Assembly: GCF_040250305.1 (NCBI RefSeq)
Contig: NZ_CP158190.1
Location: 4,496,001 to 4,560,000, forward strand
DNA: 64,000 nucleotides
Reading direction: 5' to 3'
Origin: Peribacillus frigoritolerans
Lineage (GTDB): Bacteria; Bacillota; Bacilli; Bacillales; DSM-1321
Shown here: one piece after another, positions 24,895-34,490 of the stretch
How positions within the stretch are numbered: the first letter of the stretch is position 1
How the letters are laid out: every line of letters begins with the position of its first letter
Notes under the pieces: generated by a model
The model's input: the letters and a program-made list of their open reading frames with translations, nothing else
Told to the model about the DNA's origin: nothing
Databases searched by the model: none
Program-made: the position numbers and the translations under genes

Positions 24895-26085
24895 ATGCAC
24901 GCCACAGAATTAACCAAGCGACATTGGTTACTCATCTTAACACTTACTTTATTAACATTTGTTCTCGGGACAAGCGAATTTGTTATCGTCGGGATCTTAA
25001 CCGATATTTCCTCGAGTCTCCATATCACAAATGCCAAAGCAGGCACACTCGTTTCTGCGTTTGCGCTTACGTTTGCCGTTGCCACACCGCTCGTGATGTC
25101 GGCAACGAGTCATTTTCCAAAGCGTAAATGGATGTTGTTTCTGATAGGTTCGTTCATCGTTCTGAATGCTTTGTGCGTGATTTCGACGAGCTACATCATG
25201 CTCCTTGCACTTCGGATGCTGACTGCGATTGTAACAGGCGTTTTAATTTCCCTTGCCATGGTTGTTGCAAGTGAAACCATGCCGATCGCTAAACGCGGAC
25301 TTGCTATATCATTCGTTTTCGGTGGCTTTACGCTTGCAAACGTGATTGGAGTACCGATAGGCACTGTCATCGCTGAATGGTACGACTGGAATGCATCCTT
25401 CCTGTTAACGACTTTTCTCGGAGCTATTGCGTTTTTGGCATCTTTCTTCGTATTGCCTACTATGCAAAGTACAATTCGCAGTTCGATGCGTGATCAATTT
25501 TCTTTGTTAACACACCCGCGAATTTTAATGGCTTTTTTCATTCCATCTCTTGGGTTTGGAGCGACGTATGCCGTTTATACGTATCTTGTTCCGATTCTGA
25601 AAGGAATGGAAGCACCAGGCAGTTCAATCAGTTTGATCTTGTTTGGCTACGGATTCATTTCCATTTTCAGCAACATACTTGCTGGTAAAATTGCCAGCTA
25701 CAATGCGATCGGACGCCTCCGGTTTGTTTTCCTCGTGCAGGCAATCGTTCTGATCAGTTTATATTGGACGACAAATCATTTTATCTTTGGATTGATTAAC
25801 ATTGGCTTGATGTCATTAATGGCCATCCTTTTAACAACATCTACCCAGCTTTATTTGATAGACCTTGCCGGTATTTATCAACCAAAAGCTACAGGGCTAG
25901 CTGCTTCACTGATGCCAGTTGCAAGCAATGTCGGTATCGCCTTTGGTTCCGCACTGGGCGGAGTTGTTTACCACCAGGGAAATTTGCTGAATGTGACATG
26001 GGTCGGTGGGCTGGTTGCAATCTTTGCAAGTCTTCTAACATTCCTAAGTTATCGCTTAGACCAAAAGCAAAAGAAAGCAGCATAA
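24895..26085 (+). CDS. MFS transporter, DHA1 drug/purine-efflux type
   Basis: The 396-aa protein has twelve predicted membrane segments. LGTSEFVIVGILTDISSSLH in the first segment, where a GTxEFxxxG pattern is usual, and the RMLTAIVTGVLISLAMVVAS region place it in the DHA1 (AraJ/YdhP/PbuE-like) efflux group. AGAGG precedes the ATG. It likely exports a small amphipathic solute; the substrate cannot be told. Confidence 0.8.
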   Translation: MHATELTKRHWLLILTLTLLTFVLGTSEFVIVGILTDISSSLHITNAKAGTLVSAFALTFAVATPLVMSATSHFPKRKWMLFLIGSFIVLNALCVISTSYIMLLALRMLTAIVTGVLISLAMVVASETMPIAKRGLAISFVFGGFTLANVIGVPIGTVIAEWYDWNASFLLTTFLGAIAFLASFFVLPTMQSTIRSSMRDQFSLLTHPRILMAFFIPSLGFGATYAVYTYLVPILKGMEAPGSSISLILFGYGFISIFSNILAGKIASYNAIGRLRFVFLVQAIVLISLYWTTNHFIFGLINIGLMSLMAILLTTSTQLYLIDLAGIYQPKATGLAASLMPVASNVGIAFGSALGGVVYHQGNLLNVTWVGGLVAIFASLLTFLSYRLDQKQKKAA

Positions 26086-26182
26086 GAGAAAGCTAAAAAC
26101 GCATTGGTATGCTTCCTTTGGTACCTCCAATAGAACAAAAATCTTTTCATGGCAAAATAAACAAACCTTCAAATAAATGGAA

Positions 26183-26231
26183 GAAAGAAGTATCAAGAAC
26201 GATAGTTGTTCTTTGATACTTCTTTTTTTAA
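26183..26231 (+). terminator. terminator after the MFS gene
   Basis: AAGAAGTATCAAGAAC/GTTCTTTGATACTTCTT with a GATAGTT loop and a T-run. Confidence 0.85.
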
Positions 26232-26282
26232 AAGACTAGGTGCTAAAAACCAAGCGGATAATTGCGATTTACGCCGCCTGAA

Positions 26283-26609
26283 TTATATGCCCTTTTTTCC
26301 TAGAGTTACCGCCAATGTAAGGAATATATAAGGATAAGTTAATAAGGTAAGCTCTAAAAACCCAAAACCTCCAAAAACTAACATTTCCGGAGCGTGCCCG
26401 TCTAAATAATATCCTGTTCCGGTCATATACAAGCCAACAAGAAGATATGTTGTTATAGATATTCCTATTAAAAAATATCCTATGATATTAAACTTAACTT
26501 TTGTAAAACTATCTACTAAAATACCTACATATAATAATCCAAGCAGCAGCACTAAAATAGGTATGTATACTGGCTCATAAAAAAAATCACTCATACTTTC
26601 AATTAGCAT
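26283..26609 (-). CDS. small membrane protein
   Basis: The 108-aa protein has three hydrophobic segments (about 16-36, 43-62, 75-100). No recognised motif. The 26610-27112 gap that follows contains no gene. Its segment GATAGATTCCAAAATTGAG...TTTCACATATGGAA (26937-26977) resembles 32856-32905. Confidence 0.55.
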   Translation of the reverse strand: MLIESMSDFFYEPVYIPILVLLLGLLYVGILVDSFTKVKFNIIGYFLIGISITTYLLVGLYMTGTGYYLDGHAPEMLVFGGFGFLELTLLTYPYIFLTLAVTLGKKGI

Positions 26610-27033
26610 CTTATACCTCCTTCTAAAAATAACCTATACTGGATTACAATTCTTAATATGAGTACTGGCCGCCACGGTTCTAAATTCCAAGAATTTAGGT
26701 ATGTATTCCCATGTTTGCCGTCCAAGTATTGACCTTGTAACTCTGTTAAAATTACTTTTATTCACAATTATGACTATCCAAAAACACTGCCAATTAAAAT
26801 GTTGCGGTTATAGAATGGTATGATCCTATTTATCATTCAGTAAGGAAAGGTGTATTATCATCAAATGTTTTTTCATTTTTTCTCCCCCCATTTTAATTTT
26901 CATTCCTATAATGGCATAATAACCCTAAATCCAGATTGATAGATTCCAAAATTGAGTTCAGGATTTTCACATATGGAAAACTCCCCTTTCTTTCCGATAG
27001 GTTATGTTAAATCTTAATGTTGTTTTACCCCAA

Positions 27034-27065
27034 AAGAAAACCGCCCTTTGTAAAGGCGGTTAATT
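27034..27065 (-). terminator. terminator AACCGCC/GGCGGTT
   Basis: The AACCGCC/GGCGGTT stem with a CTTTGTAAA loop lies downstream of the 27113-27277 gene. Confidence 0.7.
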
Positions 27066-27112
27066 AAACTATCGTTTCCCGTTAGTGGCAATGAATCCCG
27101 AAGCATTGTTTC

Positions 27113-27277
27113 CTAATCTTTCTCTAATGTAACAAGTGAATAAACTGCTCCACCACCACCTGCACCTGACATAGCACTCTGAGAGACAACCTTCCATCCC
27201 TCTTGCAAAAGTTGATTTAAATCACTTAAGTTATTCTTCTTTTCGGTAAGATAATAAACTACGATTGCCTTTTGCAT
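27113..27277 (-). CDS. small DUF4177-like protein
   Basis: The 54-aa protein starts at ATG 27277 behind GGAGGGAG. It reads MQKAIVVYYLTEKKNNLSDL, then LLQEGWKVVSQSAMSG and a glycine-rich loop before VYSLVTLEKD. The LLxEGWKVVS...LxxxG pattern is common in DUF4177-type small proteins. Function unknown. Confidence 0.6.
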   Translation of the reverse strand: MQKAIVVYYLTEKKNNLSDLNQLLQEGWKVVSQSAMSGAGGGGAVYSLVTLEKD

Positions 27278-27520
27278 AATACAGCTCCCTCCAGAACTCA
27301 ATATATCCTATATAAAATTTCATGATTTTACCGAAGCCGTTCGTCGAAGCTTACTGTTTGTTTCATTTACAGTAAACAGACAAGAGGCGACAACATATTT
27401 TTCTTAGTCGACATTGTGTTCTCATATTCCTTGCTGTTTAACATCTATCCTTTTGTACGACATATGACCTCATTTGCAACAACAACCAACTATTTCGTTA
27501 ACTGGCTATACACCGTGACG

Positions 27521-28033
27521 TTATTTCGACGACACCACCAAAAACCGGACATTTTGATCCGAGAAGTTAAACCAGTAATGGGCTTTTCTAGCATCGAACA
27601 TGAACGACTGCTGTTCATGGAGTTCCATTCTTTCTCCCTCTATTTCCACTGTTAACTTCCCTTCGATAATGAATAAGAATTCATGTCCGCTATGAGAAAA
27701 GGCGCTTCCTTTATTTTCACCTGGCTTTAAGGTGACAAGAATAGGCGAAAAAACAGCATCACGAATGCCGCTGGATAAATTTTGATAGTGAAATTGTTCT
27801 TGATTATAATCTGAATTTTCTTGGGAGCGGTCCTCAGAAAAAAAGAAACTTGGGCTGACATCTAATGTATCAGCGATTTTTTTTAATGACTCTAATGTGA
27901 CGCTTGATTTACCCCGTTCTACTTGCGATAAAAAGCTGATCGAAACGCCTGTTTGTTCAGCAAGGCTCTTTAATGTTAGTTTTCGCTCTTTCCTCAATGA
28001 TTTCATTTTTTCCCCGATTGAATCAAAAGGCAT
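27521..28033 (-). CDS. XRE-cupin transcriptional regulator
   Basis: The 170-aa protein starts at ATG 28033 behind GGGGG. Residues 6-62 are an XRE helix-turn-helix (LKSLAEQTGVSISFLSQVER). Residues 95-168 are a cupin sensor domain (SHSGHEFLFIIEGKLTVEIE). This architecture controls adjacent amino-acid or amine catabolism and transport genes. It diverges from the MFS/OCD operon; the palindrome at 28157-28181 is its likely operator. Confidence 0.85.
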   Translation of the reverse strand: MPFDSIGEKMKSLRKERKLTLKSLAEQTGVSISFLSQVERGKSSVTLESLKKIADTLDVSPSFFFSEDRSQENSDYNQEQFHYQNLSSGIRDAVFSPILVTLKPGENKGSAFSHSGHEFLFIIEGKLTVEIEGERMELHEQQSFMFDARKAHYWFNFSDQNVRFLVVSSK

Positions 28034-28156
28034 AGAGATGCCCCCTTTTTTTACATAGTATCTAGCTTCATTATACAGTACAAATTTTGATGAATGTTCC
28101 GTCATTAATAAAATAATTGACAGAAAATTTAAAATTATTTACAATAAAGGAAATAA

Positions 28157-28181
28157 TAAATTGAAGTGACACTTCAATTTA
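28157..28181. promoter_or_regulatory. palindromic operator in the divergent promoter
   Basis: TAAATTGAAGT-GAC-ACTTCAATTTA is a perfect 11-bp inverted repeat. It lies 18 bases before the start codon of the MFS gene and between the divergent genes. Confidence 0.7.
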
Positions 28182-28198
28182 TAATGGGGTGACTCAAG

Positions 28199-29497
28199 AT
28201 GGAGAAGAAACAAATGCGGCGAATTTTAATTGCGAGTTTAGTCGGAAGTTCGATTGAGTGGTTTGACTATTTTTTATATGGGACCGTTTCAGCTCTTGTG
28301 TTTAACCAGCTATTCTTCGTGAATGAGGATCCGACAATAGGGCTGTTGCTTTCCTATGCATCCTTTGCGTTAGCATTCTTCATCCGCCCCTTTGGCGGAG
28401 TGATTTTCAGCCATATTGGCGATCGTATCGGGAGAAAGAAAACACTTGTTTTAACACTTAGTTTAATGGGTGTCGCAACATTTGGGATGGGGCTTCTTCC
28501 TACATATCAAGCCGTTGGGATTTGGGCGCCGATTTTATTAATCACGTTGCGCTTAGTACAAGGTCTGGGAATTGGCGGTGAATGGGGAGGCGCGCTTTTA
28601 TTGGCCGTTGAATATGCTCCCGCTGAGAAACGGGGCTTGTTCGGGTCCATTCCTCAGATGGGTGTTACTATAGGAATGCTGCTTGGAACCGTTGCCTTAT
28701 CCATTATGACACTGCTGCCTGAGAACGCATTCATGACTTGGGGATGGCGTATACCATTCATTTTTAGTGCTCTGCTTGTATTCTTTGGCCTTTGGATTCG
28801 TAAAGGAATTGATGAAACACCTTCATTCAAAAAAGTGAAGGAATCCGGAGAAGTTCCAAAGCTGCCGATTGTAGAAACTCTTAAGAATTATTGGCGTGAA
28901 GTGCTTATCGCCGTGGGAGCCAAAGTGGTAGAGACAGCTCCATTTTATATTTTTAGCACGTTTGTCGTATCATATGCTACTGCAAATCTCGGTTTCTCAC
29001 GGACAGCTACATTAACTGCAGTCATGATTGCTACAATTATAACGACGATTTTAATACCAATCATGGGGAATTTATCTGATAAGATTGGCCGCAAAAAGCT
29101 GTTTATAGGGGGAACGATCGGGATGGCACTGTTTGCATTCCCATACTTCTGGTTGCTGCAGCAAAAATCGGTACTGCTATTAATCGTTGCAACAGTGATA
29201 GGTTTAGGGGTTATTTGGGCCCCCATCACAGCTGTTCTTGGAACGATGTTCTCGGAAATTTTCGATGCAAAGATTCGTTATACCGGCATCACGCTTGGAT
29301 ATCAAATCGGAGCAGCTCTGGCAGGAGGAACAGCGCCGCTAGTTGCAACGGCTTTACTTGATAGGTTTAATAACTCCTATGTTCCTGTCGCCCTTTATAT
29401 TATTTTTGCATCTGTCCTGTCACTAGCAGCGATTTGGGCAGTTAAGGATCGCAGCAATCAGAAATTAGACGAAACGCATAATACTAGTGCCATGTAA
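28199..29497 (+). CDS. MHS-family metabolite:H+ symporter
   Basis: The 432-aa, twelve-segment MFS protein has MHS features: LVGSSIEWFDYFLYGTVSAL near residue 14, RPFGGVIFSHIGDRIGRKKT, LRLVQGLGIGGEWGGALLL. Members carry shikimate, proline/betaine, citrate or ketoglutarate. Its operon partner acts on amino or imino acids, so a related compound is likely. GGGGTGA precedes the ATG. Confidence 0.85.
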   Translation: MEKKQMRRILIASLVGSSIEWFDYFLYGTVSALVFNQLFFVNEDPTIGLLLSYASFALAFFIRPFGGVIFSHIGDRIGRKKTLVLTLSLMGVATFGMGLLPTYQAVGIWAPILLITLRLVQGLGIGGEWGGALLLAVEYAPAEKRGLFGSIPQMGVTIGMLLGTVALSIMTLLPENAFMTWGWRIPFIFSALLVFFGLWIRKGIDETPSFKKVKESGEVPKLPIVETLKNYWREVLIAVGAKVVETAPFYIFSTFVVSYATANLGFSRTATLTAVMIATIITTILIPIMGNLSDKIGRKKLFIGGTIGMALFAFPYFWLLQQKSVLLLIVATVIGLGVIWAPITAVLGTMFSEIFDAKIRYTGITLGYQIGAALAGGTAPLVATALLDRFNNSYVPVALYIIFASVLSLAAIWAVKDRSNQKLDETHNTSAM

Positions 29498-29531
29498 TCT
29501 ATGGATCTTTTACTTCAAGGAGGACAATTGA

Positions 29532-30515
29532 ATGTTGGTAATAAGTGAGAAGGAAATTCAACAATCATATGGAATGAAAGACGCAATAGCGGATATAAAG
29601 GCCGTATTGCGTGCACATGGTGCTCAAAGAATAGACAACCCTCATCGCACAGTGCTTGCTTTCCCTCAACACGAGGCATCGGCCCTTTACATGCCAAGCG
29701 CTGATTTATCTGAAGAAGTTTCGGCGGTCAAAGTCGTTACCATTTTTCCAAAGAATCCTTCAAGGGGGATGGCAACAACACAAGGAGTCATCTTACTGTC
29801 AGATGCAGAAAATGGCGAACATTTAGCACTGTTGAATGCCTCCTATTTAACACGTCTCAGAACGGGGGCATTGAGCGGCATTGCCACAGACTTTCTTGCT
29901 CGTAAAGACGCCAGGGTTCTCACGATCATCGGGACAGGGGCTATGGGATTTGAACAAGCAATCGGTGTGTTAGCCGTAAGGGACATTGAGCGTATTTTAT
30001 TAGTAAATCGCACACCAGAGAAAGCGCAGAAATTCGGTGAAAAGCTGCGGGCATTCGGAGTAACCGTTCCTTTTGAAGTTTGCGAAGATGTTTCAGCAGC
30101 TGTTCGTCAAGCAGATATCATTTGCTGTGCAACCCGCTCGAATGAGCCTGTATTTAATGGACTGGATTTAAAGCCGGGCACACACATTAACGGGGTCGGG
30201 TCTTACTTGCCGCATATGAAAGAAGTGGATAATACCACGGTATCACGCGCTGCTAAAATTATCGTCGACGATTTGGCTGGCGTGAAGGATGAGGCAGGAG
30301 AACTCATTTCTGCAGCCAATCAGGGAAATTGGTCGTTTAATGATATTCATGGGGAGCTTTTTGAACTTGTCATGCGGACCAAAACAGGCAGGGAAAATGA
30401 AGAGGAAATTACCTTCTTTAAGTCAGTCGGTGCTGCTTACTTTGACCTCGCTGTGGCAAAAGGTGTTTACTGCCAATCGAAAGAACGGAACATCGGGATG
30501 GAGATTGAGGTATAA
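29532..30515 (+). CDS. ornithine cyclodeaminase / mu-crystallin family enzyme
   Basis: The 327-aa protein has FPKNPSRGMATTQGVILLSD, RTGALSGIATDFLARKDA and the NAD(P) fold TIIGTGAMGFEQ near residue 135. ATRSNEPVF and the GVGSYLPHMKEVD region are typical of the family. Members deaminate ornithine or reduce cyclic imino acids such as pyrroline-2-carboxylate. It lies 34 bases behind the MHS transporter with GGAGG before the ATG, so import followed by catabolism is the natural reading. Confidence 0.82.
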   Translation: MLVISEKEIQQSYGMKDAIADIKAVLRAHGAQRIDNPHRTVLAFPQHEASALYMPSADLSEEVSAVKVVTIFPKNPSRGMATTQGVILLSDAENGEHLALLNASYLTRLRTGALSGIATDFLARKDARVLTIIGTGAMGFEQAIGVLAVRDIERILLVNRTPEKAQKFGEKLRAFGVTVPFEVCEDVSAAVRQADIICCATRSNEPVFNGLDLKPGTHINGVGSYLPHMKEVDNTTVSRAAKIIVDDLAGVKDEAGELISAANQGNWSFNDIHGELFELVMRTKTGRENEEEITFFKSVGAAYFDLAVAKGVYCQSKERNIGMEIEV

Positions 30516-30606
30516 CAGAAGCTTGTACATTTCGCTATCGCTGAATGTAATAACAACCCTATTTATTTGCCTTAGCTTGCAGTAACATTTCATCTTTAAA
30601 ATAAGA

Positions 30607-30633
30607 GACCCTTCTTTCGGAAGGGCCTTTTAA
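30607..30633 (+). terminator. terminator after the OCD gene
   Basis: CCCTTC TTTC GGAAGGG stem and loop followed by CCTTTTA. Confidence 0.75.
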
Positions 30634-30640
30634 ATAACCC

Positions 30641-30688
30641 TTATCTTTTACAAGCGATCAAGTCTTTATCACGGTCGCTTTTTTTATT
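30641..30688 (-). pseudogene. excalibur-domain scrap
   Basis: KKSDRDKDLIACKR and a stop match the last residues of the excalibur protein at 46745-47014 (KKSDRDKDLIACEK). The nucleotide match includes the flanking 3' sequence. Confidence 0.65.
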
Positions 30689-30752
30689 ATGACTACCCTC
30701 TAAACAAAAAAACACTACCAATTAAAATAGCAGTGTCGTTTTCGTGATAACC

Positions 30753-30899
30753 TTATTGATTCAATAGACCAGGTAATGTCTGAGCAATATTTGTCAGTTG
30801 GTCAATAACATCAAATACTGCTTTTGTCATAAATATTTGAACTACTATTAAAATACTCAGTAATATTAAAAGGATTATTTTAAAAGTTGTATTATTCAT
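30753..30899 (-). CDS. 48-aa membrane peptide
   Basis: Starts MNNTTFKIILLILLSILIVV; one membrane helix (7-25) precedes a polar tail ending LPGLLNQ. AGAGG lies about ten bases before the ATG, and the ATG is 18 bases after the stop of the secreted protein at 30918-32330, so they form one operon. Family unknown. Confidence 0.55.
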   Translation of the reverse strand: MNNTTFKIILLILLSILIVVQIFMTKAVFDVIDQLTNIAQTLPGLLNQ

Positions 30900-30917
30900 G
30901 AAAACTTATACCTCTCT

Positions 30918-32330
30918 TTAGTAAGTGGCCTTATTATAATCATAACTTACATCCGATTTAGTCGTTAGTGTTATATAATTATCAAATTTACCTATAACAG
31001 TTAATCCAGCTCTAGCATAAGTTCCTGTGGAAGCCCAACCAGCAGCAGGGTTAAAGGTTTTTCCACTTATATTTCTATTTAAATCCGTTGCTCCATCATT
31101 TAACTGCCATCTAGCATAATCATATGCCAAACTAGATCGATCATCAATTTTTAGATTTTCCCCGAAATTCATGGAAATCCCTAATGAAAACGGATAACCT
31201 AGTGACAAGTTAACAGAAGACGTCCCTTTGTCTCCCATAGGACCCCAATCGTCTAAATGATCTGTATCTGCTGGTATATCTATATTCGTATAAATAGATC
31301 TAGCCCATATTCCTTTATAACTTGTGACTTGAGTTATAGGTTTTAAAGTGAAATAATCATATTTTTTACTCTTTTCGCTATTTTGCTTGTACAAGTGCCA
31401 ATCTGTATCCATTCTAGCAACCAAAAGTCCAAGACGATATCCTTTTTCAACCAAATCATATTTATTTTTAACTCTTACACTTTCTGCTTTTACTTTATTA
31501 TTAGTAATAAAAGTAGAAGCATCAGTTGTATTTTTTTCTTGATTAATTTCATTTTCAATATCAATAATCTCTGATTGAGTATTTAAAACCTCTTGTAACA
31601 GCATTTCTTTTGTGTTGGGAATTGAATTACCATTTTCATCGAAATTATTAATAGAAACATCTACAAACTGAAGTTCTTGACTTTTATCTATTGTATACCC
31701 TATTACATGACTTGTATATTCAGAATCAGCAGCATCAAGAGTACCTTTTTCATTCACTTCATCGTCTGAAGGTTTTTCGTCAACAAATTCTTTACCATTT
31801 TCAATTGCTTTTTTATTCAATTCTTCTTCACTCAAACCAAATTCTAACTGTCCATTATTCTCTTTAACTGAAAGTTTATCTAAATCTAAGATTTCTTTAT
31901 AATCCTCTGCTTGAACATCACCGTAAAGAAATACTCTTTTACCACCTTCTATTTCAGCTTTCAAAAAATCTTTATATAATTTATTACCTTCAACAACAGC
32001 CGCATCAGCAGCAATAGAATTAGATTTCTCAAAATCTCTTTTATTATCGGGGGAAACAACGCTAACGTTCAATTCATTATTATCAACTTTATCTCGAATA
32101 TCTTCAAACTCCGGATCACTATTTTCTTCAACAACAGTATTAACCGTTTCTTCTGTACTTGTTTCATCATCAGCAAAAATAACTATATTCTTTTCTTCCG
32201 ATGATTCATTCGTGTTTTCTTTCCTATCATTAGCTTTGGCAAAGAAATTAACTGAATAACTACTAAAGAAAAAAAGCAAAGACAAAAGTACAACAAAACT
32301 ACCTTTTAATATTTTTTTTGTTTTACTCAA
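30918..32330 (-). CDS. secreted protein of unknown function
   Basis: The 470-aa protein has a signal peptide (residues 1-33; hydrophobic VVLLSLLFFFSSYS, cleavage probably after FAKA), then an acidic low-complexity stretch (ETSTEETVNTVVEENSD). The C-terminal half is rich in aromatic and beta-forming residues (WARSIYTNIDIP, SLGYPFSLGISMNFGENL, YITLTTKSDVSYDYN). The last 200 residues may be an extracellular beta domain. I do not recognise the family. Its only operon partner is the 48-aa membrane peptide. Confidence 0.65.
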   Translation of the reverse strand: MSKTKKILKGSFVVLLSLLFFFSSYSVNFFAKANDRKENTNESSEEKNIVIFADDETSTEETVNTVVEENSDPEFEDIRDKVDNNELNVSVVSPDNKRDFEKSNSIAADAAVVEGNKLYKDFLKAEIEGGKRVFLYGDVQAEDYKEILDLDKLSVKENNGQLEFGLSEEELNKKAIENGKEFVDEKPSDDEVNEKGTLDAADSEYTSHVIGYTIDKSQELQFVDVSINNFDENGNSIPNTKEMLLQEVLNTQSEIIDIENEINQEKNTTDASTFITNNKVKAESVRVKNKYDLVEKGYRLGLLVARMDTDWHLYKQNSEKSKKYDYFTLKPITQVTSYKGIWARSIYTNIDIPADTDHLDDWGPMGDKGTSSVNLSLGYPFSLGISMNFGENLKIDDRSSLAYDYARWQLNDGATDLNRNISGKTFNPAAGWASTGTYARAGLTVIGKFDNYITLTTKSDVSYDYNKATY

Positions 32331-32559
32331 AATACACCCTCACTATTCTAATTAAATATCAACATACATGTTATGTATAAAGTTACACATATTATATTTT
32401 TTTGTATATTTGGTCATTAATGAAACGTTTTCGAGAGTCTTGTTTAGGATTGGGGCGCTAACAACTAAGTCTAATTGATCTATACATCCCACACTTTTTT
32501 CTTACCATTTGTCTCCTGTTTAAATTCCAAATCATATTTTATTTTGTTACTTTTCCTCC

Positions 32560-32800
32560 AAGTTCCTTACCTCCGAAAATGGTTCAAACGCTACTTCATG
32601 TATGGTCCTCTTAAAAGGTGTTAATACCTTCAAGTTCCCCCGGTAAATTCAGAGACAACTCATACATATTTTCATATACTTCTATACTTTCATTTACATC
32701 ATTACTCATATTTATTTCTGTCAATACAGCTTTAAATTAAACGTACTCAACAAAACACACAAACTGCCTACCATCATTAACTGTTTTTGCATTTTCTTAT
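32560..32800 (-). pseudogene. decayed small secreted-protein gene
   Basis: A hydrophobic start MQKQLMMVGSLCVLLSTFNL breaks at a stop and continues in another frame as INMSNDVNESIEVYENMYEL, SLNLPGELEGINTF. The rest of 32331-33132 contains no gene, apart from the upstream motif at 32856-32905 shared with 26937-26977. Confidence 0.4.
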
Positions 32801-33132
32801 CCTCCTTTATTAATTTTTATTTCCATAATCACATATTAACCAAGAACTAAAATTTATAGATTCCAATTTTGAAATCAGAAATTTCACATATGGAATATTT
32901 CTTTCTGTGATCCACTCTTAAAAACCAAAATATATAAGAATACTCAAGAAAATTAGTAAGAGTTAGAAAACCGTTACACCTCTCATGTGATACCTTTCCC
33001 CCACAAATAAAAAGCCCCTGACACTAGAAGTGCCAAGGGTTTGAACGATTAATGAATTTATACATATAGTTTGCATTTCCAACATTTCTCGAGAGTAAAA
33101 GTTTTAATTCTGAAATAATCATTATATCATCC

Positions 33133-33357
33133 CTATTTTTTATTGATTTTTGAACGAATAAGTATAGATATGGCACAAGTACCATAGAGAAATAAAGCTA
33201 CGAAAAGTAAAGGTACTAATATTGTTGATATTTGATCTTTTGGGACAACCCAAAATAATAGAACTGCAAAGGAAATTGTTCCACTTAACCCCACGAATAT
33301 CGCATAAAATAATAATCCGAAATTTAAAGCCTTTTTATAATTCTCTTTATTTGTAGA
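33133..33357 (-). CDS. small two-helix membrane protein
   Basis: About 75 aa from the second ATG (MSTNKENYKKALNFG). Two membrane segments (about 13-37 and 46-66) and a lysine-rich tail. Unknown function. Confidence 0.5.
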   Translation of the reverse strand, partial: STNKENYKKALNFGLLFYAIFVGLSGTISFAVLLFWVVPKDQISTILVPLLFVALFLYGTCAISILIRSKINKK

Positions 33358-33554
33358 CATCAATATCAAACTTCACCACCTAATTTTAATTTTGTTTTAA
33401 CAACTGTTTTTTAGAATTACTTATTTTCTTCTAATCCTACCTTTACTCCTACTCCGATACTGTAACTTTAGAAAAATAACTTCAAGCAACTCCCTATTTG
33501 GAGTAAGCACCAGTCAAAAACTCCTCCTCAGACCCTATTTACGACAAATAAAAA

Positions 33555-33765
33555 GAATCCATCTTGAAAAAAGATGGATCATTTTCTATCTGTGTTGCTG
33601 TGTCGATTCAGTTTTCATGCAGAGTTGATTGGAGCGGGTGTACGAGACTCCTGCGGGAATACGCATCCAGGGGGGAGACCCCGCAGGCGCAAAAGCGCCG
33701 AGGGCGGACCGCCAGCGGAAAGCGAGTGCCTGCAGTGGAAAGAAACGACCAAAGCACACCCTCCA
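33555..33765 (+). repeat. GC-rich Bacillus intergenic repeat, copy 1
   Basis: Includes GAGACTCCTGCGGGAATACG, GGGGAGACCCCGCAGGCGCA, AAAAGCGCCGAGGGCGG and GCGGAAAGCGAGTGCCTGCA. Related copies lie at 43235-43310, 46612-46670 and 48270-48415. The region is far more GC-rich than its surroundings; open frames in it are fortuitous. A CCATCTT/AAGATGG hairpin at 33558-33580 precedes it. Confidence 0.75.
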
Positions 33766-33812
33766 ACATGGGCAAGTTGTATGCCCCCTATCATGCGGAA
33801 AATTGACTTAAT

Positions 33813-34274
33813 TCATTCTGATCCACTTGTTTCCGCTTCAGCTACCTTTTTGACACGGTCTAAAAATTCAACGACCACTTTATCGGTGGCAAATAATAAA
33901 AGTAATTTCAAAAACCACTTTAACGGGCGACTGGTGACTGTATATGTAAAGGAAGTTCTATTGTCATTGATTTTATTTAGTTCGTAAAAAGCTGTAATTT
34001 CAAACATTTTTGCAAGTATGAAGCCTACTTTAAGCTTTTTCCCATTAGTTTCATTCAAATACTCTAATGTTTCTATATCATACTCTTCTGTTCGTTTTCC
34101 TTCTCTATATTTTTGACGATATACGCTTCCAACCATTTCTTCCGTTATTTTAACGGGCTTGTGTTCAACTACTTGAGGCATGATTTTTTGCATATTTTCT
34201 ACAGAACCATCAAGAAACTTCCATACCTGTTCAATTGGGGCGTTTATTTCTATTTCTCTTGTCCATTTTTTCAA
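33813..34274 (-). CDS. SRPBCC (polyketide cyclase-like) family protein
   Basis: The 153-aa protein begins MKKWTREIEINAPIEQVWKF, with the usual SRPBCC opening (INAPIEQVWKFL). It continues with a beta-rich central part and a C-terminal helix FLDRVKKVAEAE. START-like ligand-binding fold; the ligand is unknown. It stands alone. Confidence 0.7.
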   Translation of the reverse strand: MKKWTREIEINAPIEQVWKFLDGSVENMQKIMPQVVEHKPVKITEEMVGSVYRQKYREGKRTEEYDIETLEYLNETNGKKLKVGFILAKMFEITAFYELNKINDNRTSFTYTVTSRPLKWFLKLLLLFATDKVVVEFLDRVKKVAEAETSGSE

Positions 34275-34490
34275 TGAAAATCACCTCTACCTATATTATA
34301 TTTCCTTTATTATGTAAAACCAAATTTCTAACTGATAAATCGGTAAATAATTCAAGTTACATTAGATACACTTTAACCGACTCTTTTTGAATTTAAATGC
34401 CTTTCTGTAAATAAATTACTTATTAAGATTCTCTTTTTTGGTGTTATTCTTGTATAATAAACCAAACGGTTACTTTTTCAGGAGAATCCT

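Noticed and set aside
24813..25127. Plus-strand frame at the start of the DHA1 transporter gene
   Set aside because: It is out of frame with the clear MFS protein and has no family-like features.
33564..33806. Overlapping open frames in the GC-rich segment
   Set aside because: They arise from the GC-rich intergenic repeat; the other copies do not keep the frames.
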